Below are positions 1 to 7,845 of a DNA stretch of 64,000 bases, one piece after another. The DNA lies in contig JANQQJ010000036.1 of assembly GCA_028284945.1 (NCBI GenBank), forward strand, positions 1 through 64,000, read 5' to 3'. The notes under the pieces were generated by a model. The model saw only the letters and a list, made by a program, of their open reading frames with translations, made no database searches and was not told where the DNA came from. A program made the translations under genes and the position numbers. Source of the stretch: Alphaproteobacteria bacterium (GTDB taxonomy: Bacteria; Pseudomonadota; Alphaproteobacteria; SMXS01). Position 1 is the stretch's first letter. Each line of letters opens with the position of its first letter.

Positions 1-4
1 CACG

Positions 5-1321
5 ATGCCGGGTGATGCCGCCATGCATCGCCATGTGGTCAAGCTGGCGGTGCCGATCATCCTGGCTAACATTTCCGTGCCGCTACTGGGCGCGGTCGAC
101 ACGGCGATCATCGGCCATCTTGATGCGCCCTATCACCTGGCAGGTTTGGCCATTGCCACGACGGTTTTCGCGTCGCTTTATTGGGGCTTCGGGTTCCTGC
201 GCATGGGCACAACCGGTTTTGCCGCGCAGTCGCTGGGCGCCGAAGACGATGCGGCGCTGCGCGCCAGTTTCGCCCGGGCTGCGTTTCTAGGCCTGGCAAT
301 GGGCGCCGCCGTTGTGCTGCTGCAAACCCCCATTGCCCTGCTGGCTTTTTCGGTGCTTGAAGGCAGCGCCGATGCGCTTGCGGCGGGTGAAGCCTATTTC
401 GAGATCAGAATCTGGGGTGCGCCGGCTGCCTTGCTCAATTTTGCGGTGATCGGCTGGTTGATCGGCATTCAGCGGACTGGTGACGCGCTGATCATCCAGA
501 TTGTCATGAACGCGCTCAATGCGGCGCTCAACGTTCTCTTCGTGGTCGAATTCGGCATGGGCGTCGAAGGCGTCGCGCTGGGAACGGTGATTGCCGAGTA
601 TACAGCAATCGCCGTCGGTCTGGTTTTGGTCCGTCGGCGATTCAAGCAGCTTGGCGCACGGGTCGATCGGCAAAGTCTGCTGGAGGCGACGGGTCTGGCG
701 CGTTTGCTGTCGGTGAATGGCGACATTTTTGTCCGCACGCTATTCCTGACATTGGCGTTTGCGATGATCACGCGTGAAGGGGGCCGTTTGGGCGATGTGG
801 TGCTGGCGGCCAATGGGATCCTGTTGAACCTCAATCTATTTGTCGCCTTCGGGCTGGATGGCTTTGCCCAGGCAGCAGAGGCGCTTGTGGGACGCAACTA
901 TGGGGCGCGACAACGTGCAGCACTGCGTCAGGCGGTCAGAATTTCGTCGATCTGGGCGCTGATTACGGCTGCGGCGTTCTCGCTCACCTACCTGATCGCG
1001 GGCAGCGCGATTGTCGGTCTCTACACCGATATTGAAGCGGTTCGGCAGGCGACACAGACCTATCTGATCTGGGTGATTATCGCGCCATTGACCGCAGTGT
1101 GGTGCTTTCAACTCGATGGGATTTTCATCGGTGCCCAACACACGCGTGACATGCGCAACATGATGGTGATCGCTTTTGCAGCCTTTGCCGCGGCGCTATA
1201 CGTTTTTCTGCCGATATGGGGTAATCACGGCCTTTGGGCCGCGATGATTGTGTTTTATGTGGTGCGGGGCATCACCTTGGCGCTGCGCTACCCGGCGATT
1301 GAACGCGCCGCAACGCGTTAG
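5..1321 (+). CDS. MATE family multidrug/cation antiporter (DinF-like)
   Basis: This 438-residue protein is an inner-membrane Na+- or H+-coupled drug exporter of the MATE family, closest in feel to the DinF branch. It is hydrophobic throughout, with about twelve predicted membrane segments. The N-terminal stretch (PIILANISVPLLGAVDTAIIGHL split over residues 17-40) is the usual MATE opening, and a second similar half begins near residue 230. Length is normal for the family. ATG codons lie at 5 and 23; the frame is open to the window edge, so a start further upstream cannot be excluded, but the family N-terminus is already complete. It overlaps the convergent multicopper oxidase stop by 4 bases. 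The substrate is unknown. Confidence 0.9.
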   Translation: MPGDAAMHRHVVKLAVPIILANISVPLLGAVDTAIIGHLDAPYHLAGLAIATTVFASLYWGFGFLRMGTTGFAAQSLGAEDDAALRASFARAAFLGLAMGAAVVLLQTPIALLAFSVLEGSADALAAGEAYFEIRIWGAPAALLNFAVIGWLIGIQRTGDALIIQIVMNALNAALNVLFVVEFGMGVEGVALGTVIAEYTAIAVGLVLVRRRFKQLGARVDRQSLLEATGLARLLSVNGDIFVRTLFLTLAFAMITREGGRLGDVVLAANGILLNLNLFVAFGLDGFAQAAEALVGRNYGARQRAALRQAVRISSIWALITAAAFSLTYLIAGSAIVGLYTDIEAVRQATQTYLIWVIIAPLTAVWCFQLDGIFIGAQHTRDMRNMMVIAFAAFAAALYVFLPIWGNHGLWAAMIVFYVVRGITLALRYPAIERAATR

Positions 1322-2601
1322 ATTCCATCGCGCTTCAACTCAGCGGCCGTTGCAAGCTGCGCCATATTAGACGGGTCCTCCTGATACCAGCTATCGGCTG
1401 TATTGCTGGTTGTTTCATCCCGCACTTTCAGGATTGTGAACATGCCGCCCATGGTGATGGCGCCATGTGGCCCTTCACCGAACTGCATGGCGATACTGTT
1501 TTCCGGCGTCTGCATGTGGCCCATTGCCCTATGCATGGACATGTCTTCCATGCCGTTGGTCCCCATGACCATGGTGCCCGGCAGCGCGTTCTTAATTGCC
1601 TCCCTGATCTTGGCGGGGTCGGCGCCGATCATATTCGGCAGGTCATGGCCCATCTGGTTCATCAGATGGTGGGTCATGTGGCAATGCATGGCCCAATCGC
1701 CTGGCGCATCGGCGATGAACTCAATTGTCCGGGTCGCGCCGGTTGGTACCAGAACCGTTGTCTCGGGCCACTGTCCCGCTTCGGGAATGGGCCCACCATC
1801 GGTCTCGGTCACCTTGAAACTGAAACCATGAAGGTGGATGGGATGATGATCCATGGCGCTAAGGTTCCCAAAGCGGATTCGAACACGCTCGCCCGTTCTG
1901 GCAATGATCGGTGAGGTGCCCGGGAAACACCGGCCGTTCAGGGTCAGCAGATTGAAGTCTGTCATTTCGTTGGGGTCGGGCCGCGATGTGCCTGGTTTTA
2001 AGGACCACTCGCTCAGTATGAAGGCGTAGTCGCGGTCTGGGACGGGTGGGGCAGGCTGGCGCGGATGCACCACAATCAGCCCCATCATGCCCATTGCCAT
2101 CTGCGTCATCTCGTCATGATGCGAGTGATACATGAAAGTTCCGTGTTGCTTGAAGGTCCATTCATAGCGAAAGGTCTCACCCGGTTCGATGGGCCGCTGA
2201 GACAAGCCGCCGACGCCGTCCATGCCGCTGGGCAGAAGGATCCCGTGCCAATGTACCGTCGTGGGCGCCGCCAGCTTGTTGGTGACGTAGACCCGTACCC
2301 GGTCGCCTTCTATCGCTTCGATCGTCGGGCCGTGAACACGCCCGTTATACCCCCAGCACTGGGCGGTCAGGCCGGGCGCAAATTCATGTTCCACGGGTTC
2401 AGCGATCAAGTGAAACACCTTCACGCCGTTCACCAGTTTGTATGGCAGTGTCGTGCCATCGGGTGTGTTGACGGGGCGAAAGCGATGGTCTGCCGCCGCG
2501 TCATGGGCTGAGGTGCTGGCAGCGGCAGAATCTCCTGGCTTCAGCATCGCGCCGGCCACGAGCGCGCCGCCCAGGCCCAGGGTTTGCCGGCGGTTCAACA
2601 T
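1318..2601 (-). CDS. Multicopper oxidase, Tat-exported (CopA/CueO-like)
   Basis: This is a periplasmic copper oxidase, probably oxidising Cu(I) or a phenolic substrate. A twin-arginine signal (NRRQTLG, residues 3-9) precedes a short hydrophobic stretch. All copper-ligand blocks are visible: HWHG at 117-120, HSHH at 159-162, HPIHLHG at 253-259, and the type 1 site HCHMTHHLMNQM at 306-317 with axial Met317. The C-terminal 100 residues are rich in Met and His (for example MSMHRAMGHM), as in copper-tolerance oxidases. At 427 residues it is shorter than classical CopA of about 600. Its start is adjacent to the stop of the upstream TolC-type gene, so the two are very likely co-transcribed under the CsoR-type regulator at 4048. 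The function is solid; copper as the substrate is inferred from context. Confidence 0.92.
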   Translation of the reverse strand: MLNRRQTLGLGGALVAGAMLKPGDSAAASTSAHDAAADHRFRPVNTPDGTTLPYKLVNGVKVFHLIAEPVEHEFAPGLTAQCWGYNGRVHGPTIEAIEGDRVRVYVTNKLAAPTTVHWHGILLPSGMDGVGGLSQRPIEPGETFRYEWTFKQHGTFMYHSHHDEMTQMAMGMMGLIVVHPRQPAPPVPDRDYAFILSEWSLKPGTSRPDPNEMTDFNLLTLNGRCFPGTSPIIARTGERVRIRFGNLSAMDHHPIHLHGFSFKVTETDGGPIPEAGQWPETTVLVPTGATRTIEFIADAPGDWAMHCHMTHHLMNQMGHDLPNMIGADPAKIREAIKNALPGTMVMGTNGMEDMSMHRAMGHMQTPENSIAMQFGEGPHGAITMGGMFTILKVRDETTSNTADSWYQEDPSNMAQLATAAELKRDGI

Positions 2602-4013
2602 CAGTGATCCACCTTGACCATACTGGGACCGGTTTCATCGCGGGCGAGCGGCTCGCCTTTACTGACAGGCATCCCACCGACGCGGATCAGATCGGCATCG
2701 TTTCGCGCCAGGCCTTGTTCCAGCTTGGCGTTCGCCGCATCAATCTTCAGCGAAAGAACCGCTTCGCGCGCCACCAGCAAATCAAAAAGCCCGATCTGCA
2801 TGGCGTTGTATTGCAGTGTCGCGTCCTCCGCTGCAGCTTGGGCGAGCGAGAGCGACCGGTCAGCGATATGGGTCGCCTTGGCGTCGGTCCGCCACAGGCG
2901 GTGAATGGTCAACCCGGCGGTCATTCGCACCTGGGCGACGAGGGCCCGGTACCGGTCTTCCGCCTGAATCAGTTGCGCTCTCGCCTCGGCCTGCCTGGCT
3001 GAACCATCGTCAAATAGCGGCAGCGGGATTGCCAATGACGGCCCGACCTCCCATTCACCGTCATCGCGTTCACCCGCGACGCCAATCTCAATCTCCTCGA
3101 AACCCTGGTCCCTTAAGGGGACGCCTGTGCGTTCGGCAAGGGCTTCAATTTCCGCTCGGGCGGCGGCCAGAAGAAAGCTGGTCTCAACCGCGATCTCAGT
3201 GAGAGCATTGCTTCTGTCGGCGGCCTGGTAGCTGGGAATCGGGTCGTTGATTCGCCAGCTGTAGTCGGTCGGCGTTACGCCGATAAGCTCGACAAGGCGC
3301 GCACGGTGAAGGATGCAGGCGGAAACGGATTCAGAGAAAGAAAACTCAAGGACACGGTGCCGTTGCCGATAGGCTAGAACGACGGCTTCGGTGACGTTAC
3401 CGGCGTCCCACAGCGTCTGGGCCAGGTCACGGGCAGCGCGGGCATTTATCGATCTGTCTTTGTGCAGCTCAACCACTTCCCGGCAGGCCTGAAGCTTCAG
3501 GAAGGCGGCCCGGGTCCGCCCTGCCAGGGTCAGAATATCTTGCATCGCACGGCTGCGGATCATGGACAGGTCAGCCATTGCCGCGCGCTGCCGCCCGGGA
3601 AGCCGCAGCAGATCAAGAAACTCGAAGACCACACCAAAATCCAGGTTGACGCTGCCGCCTGCAGTCGGTGCGCGCAGCCCGGCATCGAACAGGGGGTTCT
3701 TCATCCGGCCAGCCTGGTCCGCACGTGCGACATAGATGCCCACATCAGCGAGCGACGTTTGAAGGGACGGATTGTTCAGCAGAGCCGCCCGGACCACGGA
3801 CTCAGACGTCAATGGCGCCGACAGGATATTGGCGGCCTCTGCCTGTGCGGCAATTCTCGTTGCGTCGGATTGATGCCAGGCAACATCGTATCCCAGTTCA
3901 GCAGCCTCGCCTTTAACCGCATCCATGCCGCTGCCTTCAGGAAGTGCGGCGCAACCTGAGATCAGAAAGGCCGTTAGAAGACCGGGGATCAAATTGTATA
4001 AGCGACTCATCAT
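2601..4013 (-). CDS. TolC-family outer membrane efflux lipoprotein
   Basis: This is an outer membrane factor of the TolC/CusC type. The open frame reaches 4118, but the likely start is the ATG at 4013 (or 4010), because it gives a lipoprotein signal peptide (ending LISGC, lipidated Cys about residue 20) and avoids running across the divergent regulator gene and its operator. The mature part is largely helical with repeated Ala/Leu/Arg-rich stretches typical of the OEP repeat (TDAKATHIADRSLSLAQAAA near the C-terminus). About 470 residues is normal. No matching RND pump or adaptor lies next to it; the partner may be elsewhere. It forms an operon with the multicopper oxidase, pointing to copper efflux or detoxification. 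Confidence 0.85.
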   Translation of the reverse strand: MMSRLYNLIPGLLTAFLISGCAALPEGSGMDAVKGEAAELGYDVAWHQSDATRIAAQAEAANILSAPLTSESVVRAALLNNPSLQTSLADVGIYVARADQAGRMKNPLFDAGLRAPTAGGSVNLDFGVVFEFLDLLRLPGRQRAAMADLSMIRSRAMQDILTLAGRTRAAFLKLQACREVVELHKDRSINARAARDLAQTLWDAGNVTEAVVLAYRQRHRVLEFSFSESVSACILHRARLVELIGVTPTDYSWRINDPIPSYQAADRSNALTEIAVETSFLLAAARAEIEALAERTGVPLRDQGFEEIEIGVAGERDDGEWEVGPSLAIPLPLFDDGSARQAEARAQLIQAEDRYRALVAQVRMTAGLTIHRLWRTDAKATHIADRSLSLAQAAAEDATLQYNAMQIGLFDLLVAREAVLSLKIDAANAKLEQGLARNDADLIRVGGMPVSKGEPLARDETGPSMVKVDH

Positions 4014-4025
4014 TGACGAATATAC

Positions 4026-4044
4026 TATACCTAGGTAGGGTATA
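4026..4044. promoter_or_regulatory. Probable CsoR-family operator between efflux gene and regulator
   Basis: The 34-base gap between the divergent genes holds TATACCTAGGTAGGGTATA. It contains a perfect 10-base palindrome TACCTAGGTA (4028-4037) and wider imperfect arms TATACC/GGGTATA. AT-rich ends around a C/G-rich centre resemble known CsoR and FrmR/RcnR sites. The sequence TATACT at 4021 could serve as a -10 box, so binding would block it. Assignment to this regulator is inference from position and form. Confidence 0.6.
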
Positions 4045-4047
4045 TCA

Positions 4048-4323
4048 ATGGCACATGCGACACATAGAGAAACGATCCCGCGGCTTAAGAGAGCCGAGGG
4101 GCAGGTGCGCGGCATCATCGGGATGATCGAGGATGAGCGCTATTGCATGGACATCCTGATCCAGCTCCAGGCGGTCAAGGCCGCGTTACGCAAAGCCGAG
4201 GATGAAATTCTAAAGGGCCATGCCGCTCATTGTGTCGAAGATGCGATTGCCAGCGGCAACCCTCAGCATCAGCGCAAGAAATTTGAGGAATTGGTCGATC
4301 TGGTCGGGCGTTTTTCTTCCTGA
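4048..4323 (+). CDS. Metal-sensing repressor, CsoR/RcnR (DUF156) family
   Basis: This 91-residue all-helical repressor binds DNA in the apo form and releases it on metal binding. The conserved RLKRAEGQVRGI block is at 12-23. Candidate metal ligands are Cys33, His58 and Cys62, with the C-x24-H-x3-C spacing of the Cu(I) site in CsoR (the RcnR nickel/cobalt site has His at the last position). His3 near the N-terminus is also seen in RcnR/FrmR relatives. An AGGG Shine-Dalgarno lies 7 bases before the ATG. It is divergent from the TolC/multicopper oxidase operon, which supports copper as the inducer. Formaldehyde or other metal sensing is a less likely alternative. Confidence 0.88.
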   Translation: MAHATHRETIPRLKRAEGQVRGIIGMIEDERYCMDILIQLQAVKAALRKAEDEILKGHAAHCVEDAIASGNPQHQRKKFEELVDLVGRFSS

Positions 4324-4347
4324 CCGCGCGGCGGCGTCTTGAAAGCC

Positions 4348-4695
4348 CTATAAAATGGCCAGCACGTCCTCGGGCGGGCGCCCGATGGCCGCTTTGCCGT
4401 TGGCCAACACGATCGGCCGTTCGATAAGCACGGGATTGTCGACCATGGCGGCGATCAACGCGTCCTTTGAAAGCGAATCGTCGCCCAGATTGTTGTCCTT
4501 GTAGGGCGCTTCTTTTTTTCGCATCAGGTCCCGCGGCGCCATGTCGAGCTTGGCCAGAATGTCGGTCAATTCCTCGGCGGTCGGCGGCTCTTTTAGATAT
4601 TCCACGACGGTTGGGGTGATGCCCTTTTCCTCTAAAAGCGCCAGAGTTTGGCGTGATTTCGAGCAACGTGGGTTATGGAAAATCGTAACGGTCAT
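4348..4695 (-). CDS. ArsC-like arsenate reductase (glutaredoxin type)
   Basis: This 115-residue cytoplasmic protein has the thioredoxin-like ArsC fold. The catalytic Cys11 is in HNPRCSKSR (7-15), and the C-terminal IERPIVLANGKAAIGRPPED carries the conserved arginines of the arsenate-binding site. The family reduces arsenate to arsenite using glutathione and glutaredoxin. No arsR, arsB or acr3 gene is nearby, so it may be a general ArsC-like protein of the YfgD type rather than a dedicated resistance gene. A GGAGGG site precedes the ATG. It is convergent with the CsoR-family gene. Confidence 0.9.
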   Translation of the reverse strand: MTVTIFHNPRCSKSRQTLALLEEKGITPTVVEYLKEPPTAEELTDILAKLDMAPRDLMRKKEAPYKDNNLGDDSLSKDALIAAMVDNPVLIERPIVLANGKAAIGRPPEDVLAIL

Positions 4696-4769
4696 AGGGC
4701 CCTCCGGGGTCGTTTGCGCGGCAGCCTACACCAGGAATGGTGGTCGGGCGCAAGAGGTGAGGGCGGCAA

Positions 4770-4797
4770 TTGACAATCATTCTCACAAATATATATC
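4770..4797 (+). promoter_or_regulatory. Promoter with overlapping Fur-type box for bfd-bfr
   Basis: TTGACA (4770-4775) and TATATC (4792-4797) are spaced by 16 bases and form a plausible sigma-70 promoter. Overlapping the -35 is TGACAATCATTCTCA (4771-4785), which fits the 7-1-7 Fur heptamer pattern TGAnAATnATTnTCA at every fixed position. This places the downstream bfd and bfr genes under iron control by Fur or a related regulator (Irr or Mur in alphaproteobacteria). The site is seen directly; the identity of the regulator is inference. Confidence 0.7.
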
Positions 4798-4823
4798 CTG
4801 TGTTCACGAGACGGCGGAGAACC

Positions 4824-5024
4824 ATGTACGTTTGTGTCTGTAATGCGCTGCGCGAAAGCGATATTCGGGAGGCTGCCCGCCAGTATCCGGCAGCGAGTCC
4901 CGAAGAACTTTATGAAGAGCTCGGTGCAATGCCCGATTGCGGCACCTGCCTGGTTTTCGCCAAACATGTCATGGACGACGAGCAGGTTCGAGCTGAACAG
5001 GACCGCCACGCGGTCGTTCCCTGA
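4824..5024 (+). CDS. bfd: Bacterioferritin-associated [2Fe-2S] ferredoxin
   Basis: This 66-residue protein has the BFD-like [2Fe-2S] domain: Cys4 and Cys6 (CVC) then Cys39 and Cys42 (CGTC). Bfd delivers electrons to the bacterioferritin haem to release stored iron. The frame is open further upstream, but the ATG at 4824 gives the standard MYVCVCNA N-terminus and lies downstream of the promoter. The bacterioferritin gene follows after 80 bases on the same strand, the classical pairing. Confidence 0.92.
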   Translation: MYVCVCNALRESDIREAARQYPAASPEELYEELGAMPDCGTCLVFAKHVMDDEQVRAEQDRHAVVP

Positions 5025-5104
5025 TTTTTTCCATCGCCGTTTGACCCCTTTGCATCCGCCACTTATGTTGGCGCCAATATCGGCGCAGGCAGGAGGGTGA
5101 TTCC

Positions 5105-5590
5105 GTGAAGGGCGACAAGAAAGTTATCCAGTATCTCAATAAGGTACTGCGCAATGAACTGACGGCGATCAACCAGTATTTCCTGCATAGCCGCATGCTG
5201 CTCGACTGGGGCCTGAAACCGCTCGGCGATTACGAATACAGCGAATCCGTCGACGAGATGAAGCATGCCGACGAGCTGATCAACCGGATCTTGTTCCTTG
5301 AAGGCCTGCCCAATCTTCAGGAACTGAATCGGCTGCGTATCGGCGAAAATGTCCCTGAACTGTTGCAGTGCGATCTCGATCTGGAGTTGGAAGCCATTCC
5401 CGAGCTGCGCGAAGCTATCGCCTATTGTGAAGAGGTGAAGGACTACATTTCGCGTGAGCTATTCGAAGGCATCCTCGAAAGCGAAGAAGAGCATGTCGAT
5501 TGGCTGGAAACCCAGTTGGGCCTGATCGACAAGATGGGCTTGCAGAACTATCTGCAGTCGGCCGCCGGTGGCGTCGAGGAAGACGGTTAG
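5105..5590 (+). CDS. bfr: Bacterioferritin
   Basis: This 161-residue four-helix iron-storage protein assembles into a 24-mer. All ferroxidase ligands are in the standard places: Glu18, Glu51, His54, Glu94, Glu127 and His130. Met52, the axial haem ligand, is present. It starts with GTG at 5105, supported by a strong AGGAGG about 8 bases upstream. It follows bfd and is probably co-transcribed from the Fur-box promoter. Its stop overlaps that of the convergent pyrD by 4 bases. Confidence 0.96.
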   Translation: MKGDKKVIQYLNKVLRNELTAINQYFLHSRMLLDWGLKPLGDYEYSESVDEMKHADELINRILFLEGLPNLQELNRLRIGENVPELLQCDLDLELEAIPELREAIAYCEEVKDYISRELFEGILESEEEHVDWLETQLGLIDKMGLQNYLQSAAGGVEEDG

Positions 5591-6657
5591 TCTAGGTCTG
5601 CACCAACCGCATCTGATATGGCGGTAAAGCCATCTACCCGCAGCAGTGCGGCTAGATCGTCTTTGATCCGCCGCACAAGGCCGGGTCCCTCATAAACCAG
5701 AGCGGAATAAAGCTGGACCACGTCGGCGCCCGCGCGGATGCGGGCATAGGCGTCTGCGCCCGAGCTGATACCACCAACCCCGATCAACGGAATATGGCCT
5801 CTCGTGTGCGCATAGACGGTCTTCAGTGTTCCCAGGGCTAGCGTCTTTAAGGGAGCGCCGCTCAGGCCGCCTGTCTCTTCCTTTAATGGGCTTTGCAGCG
5901 AGTCCGGCCGACTGGTGGTGGTATTCGACACGATCATCCCGTCGACACCATGCTCCAGGACCACGGCAGTGATATCGGCGATTTCTTCAGGCGTAAGGTC
6001 GGGCGCAATTTTCAGCATCATCGGGGTTGGGCGCACCGCTGCGATCTTCGCTCTTTCCTCAACCAACCGCTTGATAAGGTCGGCCAGCGCGTCGCGTGTT
6101 TGAAGGTCACGCAAGCCTGGGGTATTCGGCGACGAAATATTGATGGTGAAATAGTCCGCCATCCCTGCAAAACGTTTCAGGCCGGTCACATAATCTTCAG
6201 CACGGTCCTCTGAATCCTTGTTGGCGCCGATATTGATTCCGACTTTGCCGGGGCGCATGCGCGCGCGCCGCTTCGATAACTTTTTCGACGCGTTGTCCGC
6301 ACCGTCATTGGCAAAGCCGATGCGGTTAATGACAGCCCGATCCTCCGTCAGCCGAAAGATCCGGGGTGGCGGGTTGCCGTTCTGCGGGCGTGGTGTGATT
6401 GTTCCGACTTCGACGAACCCGAAGCCCAGCCGCAGCATCGCGTCGGGCACCTCGGCGTTTTTATCGAAACCGGCGGCCAGGCCGATCGGGTTTGGCAACC
6501 GCGCACCGAACAGAGTCGTGGCGAGTTCGGGCGGGTCCTCTCCAGCAGATAACAGGCTGGGCAGGCCGGATTTAAGGAGGCGCAAGGTCAAACGATGTGC
6601 CTTTTCCGGATCAAGGCGCATCATCAGCGGCCTGACAAGATTATAGGGATCAGCCAT
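5587..6657 (-). CDS. pyrD: Dihydroorotate dehydrogenase (quinone), class 2
   Basis: This enzyme oxidises dihydroorotate to orotate in pyrimidine synthesis, passing electrons to membrane quinone. At 356 residues it has the N-terminal amphipathic helical extension of class 2 enzymes ([20 protein letters not shown]), the FMN-binding barrel, and the catalytic-serine motif SSPNTPGLR around residue 178. The glycine-rich phosphate-binding segment [13 protein letters not shown] lies near the C-terminus. The start overlaps the end of the upstream DUF952 gene by 8 bases, indicating co-transcription. Confidence 0.97.
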   Translation of the reverse strand: MADPYNLVRPLMMRLDPEKAHRLTLRLLKSGLPSLLSAGEDPPELATTLFGARLPNPIGLAAGFDKNAEVPDAMLRLGFGFVEVGTITPRPQNGNPPPRIFRLTEDRAVINRIGFANDGADNASKKLSKRRARMRPGKVGINIGANKDSEDRAEDYVTGLKRFAGMADYFTINISSPNTPGLRDLQTRDALADLIKRLVEERAKIAAVRPTPMMLKIAPDLTPEEIADITAVVLEHGVDGMIVSNTTTSRPDSLQSPLKEETGGLSGAPLKTLALGTLKTVYAHTRGHIPLIGVGGISSGADAYARIRAGADVVQLYSALVYEGPGLVRRIKDDLAALLRVDGFTAISDAVGADLD

Positions 6658-7006
6658 CGGCGAAGCCTGCGGGGAATTGATGTCCGCTCGGATCGCTCCA
6701 GGGCAGATCCGTTACGCTGAGTGCGGATGCCGTTGGCAAGGGGCCATAGAGGTGCGGGAACAGCGCGCCACCGCGTGATGGTTCCCATTTCAACTGATCC
6801 GCCGGCAGGCTGGCCGGATCTATCGCCACAAGCACGAGATCGGTTTGGCCTGCAAAGTGTTTGGCGGCGGTTTCGCGGGCCTGCGCAGCGGTGGAAAAGT
6901 GGATGAAGCCATCGGCTAGGTCGACCGGGGACCCCGCGAATATGCCGGTTTCGCATGCGCCGTCCCACTCTTTGCGGGAACAAATTTTGTACACCAGCTC
7001 CGTCAT
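6650..7006 (-). CDS. DUF952 domain protein
   Basis: This small cytoplasmic protein of 118 residues belongs to DUF952, a family of unknown biochemical function. Characteristic stretches are YKICSRKEW near the start, DGFIHFSTA around 35 and FPHLYGPLP around 85. The ATG at 7006 is preferred over an in-frame GTG at 7018 because the family begins with a short lead to the Val-Tyr-Lys strand. It overlaps pyrD by 8 bases and is likely translated together with it. I cannot assign a role. Confidence 0.85.
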   Translation of the reverse strand: MTELVYKICSRKEWDGACETGIFAGSPVDLADGFIHFSTAAQARETAAKHFAGQTDLVLVAIDPASLPADQLKWEPSRGGALFPHLYGPLPTASALSVTDLPWSDPSGHQFPAGFADG

Positions 7007-7068
7007 GCCGCAGCGCACCGTACACGAAGAAAGGCGGGCCGAATAGCACGTCGTGTCAGCTTCGACAG

Positions 7069-7845
7069 TTATTGGGAAAACGGGTCAGTCGCGCGGAAAA
7101 CGTGTTTGATTTCTTTGCGGTCGCCGAGCGCGAGGGCTGACCTGATCCGCTCACCTTGTTGCTGGATCAAGCCTTCCAGCGCGTCGCGGGGCGTCAAAGC
7201 ATTGGCCGTTTCCAGATATCTTTGGGCTTCCTCAAGATTGCGCCGGATACTCAGGCGCAACAGCGCGCGGGCATATTCGACATAGAGAATCGGATTCTCC
7301 GGATCGATGGCGATCGCCCGCTCATAGCTCGTCACAACAGCGTCGCGCGATACGCCATAGATCATCCGCGCGATCAGCCCGCCGCCATCCAGCACTTCTG
7401 CATTCCAGCCGCCGCGAACCACCCACCCCCAGGCCTGGTTTGGGTCCGCAGCGATAGCGCGCTCGATAAGCGCCTTAGTCTCATGGCCCAGGCCAGCATT
7501 GTGGGCAGGCCAATTACCCATCTGCCGTGACTTGTAGCCCAGCGCGATCACCCGTTGCAGCAGTGCCTCAAAGTGGTCTGGTTGTGCATCGACCGCCCGT
7601 TCGCTGATCTCCAGCGCACGGGCCAGTGCCGTATCGGCCTCTGCACCCTTTGCGCGGTAGGCCGCCTCGGCCAGCAGCGCGCGGGCAGCCAGCGCGTCTC
7701 CGTCGACGGTGCCGAGGGTTTCGGCCAGGTCGGCGGCTTCATAGAATTTCCCGTCGGTGTAGAGAGCAAGCGCTGCCTCAAAACCATCGTCGGCCAGCGC
7801 CGGGGCGGGCATAAGCACCAACAGGATTTTCAACAGCCGCCGCAT
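7069..7845 (-). CDS. Secreted TPR-repeat protein of unknown function
   Basis: This 258-residue protein has a signal peptide (MRRLLKILLVLMPAPALA, cleavage before Asp19) and several degenerate tetratricopeptide repeats; AAYRAKGAEADTALARALEIS and YVEYARALLRLSIRRNLEEA are helix pairs of this type. It is probably periplasmic and probably binds a protein partner. Its ATG overlaps the stop codon of the upstream lipoprotein gene by one base (TAATG), so the two are translationally coupled and presumably work together. Specific function not recognised. Confidence 0.8.
   Translation of the reverse strand: MRRLLKILLVLMPAPALADDGFEAALALYTDGKFYEAADLAETLGTVDGDALAARALLAEAAYRAKGAEADTALARALEISERAVDAQPDHFEALLQRVIALGYKSRQMGNWPAHNAGLGHETKALIERAIAADPNQAWGWVVRGGWNAEVLDGGGLIARMIYGVSRDAVVTSYERAIAIDPENPILYVEYARALLRLSIRRNLEEAQRYLETANALTPRDALEGLIQQQGERIRSALALGDRKEIKHVFRATDPFSQ

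Noticed and set aside
4348-4695. Arsenic resistance operon
   Set aside because: Only the ArsC-like gene is present; no arsR, arsB, acr3 or arsH is near.
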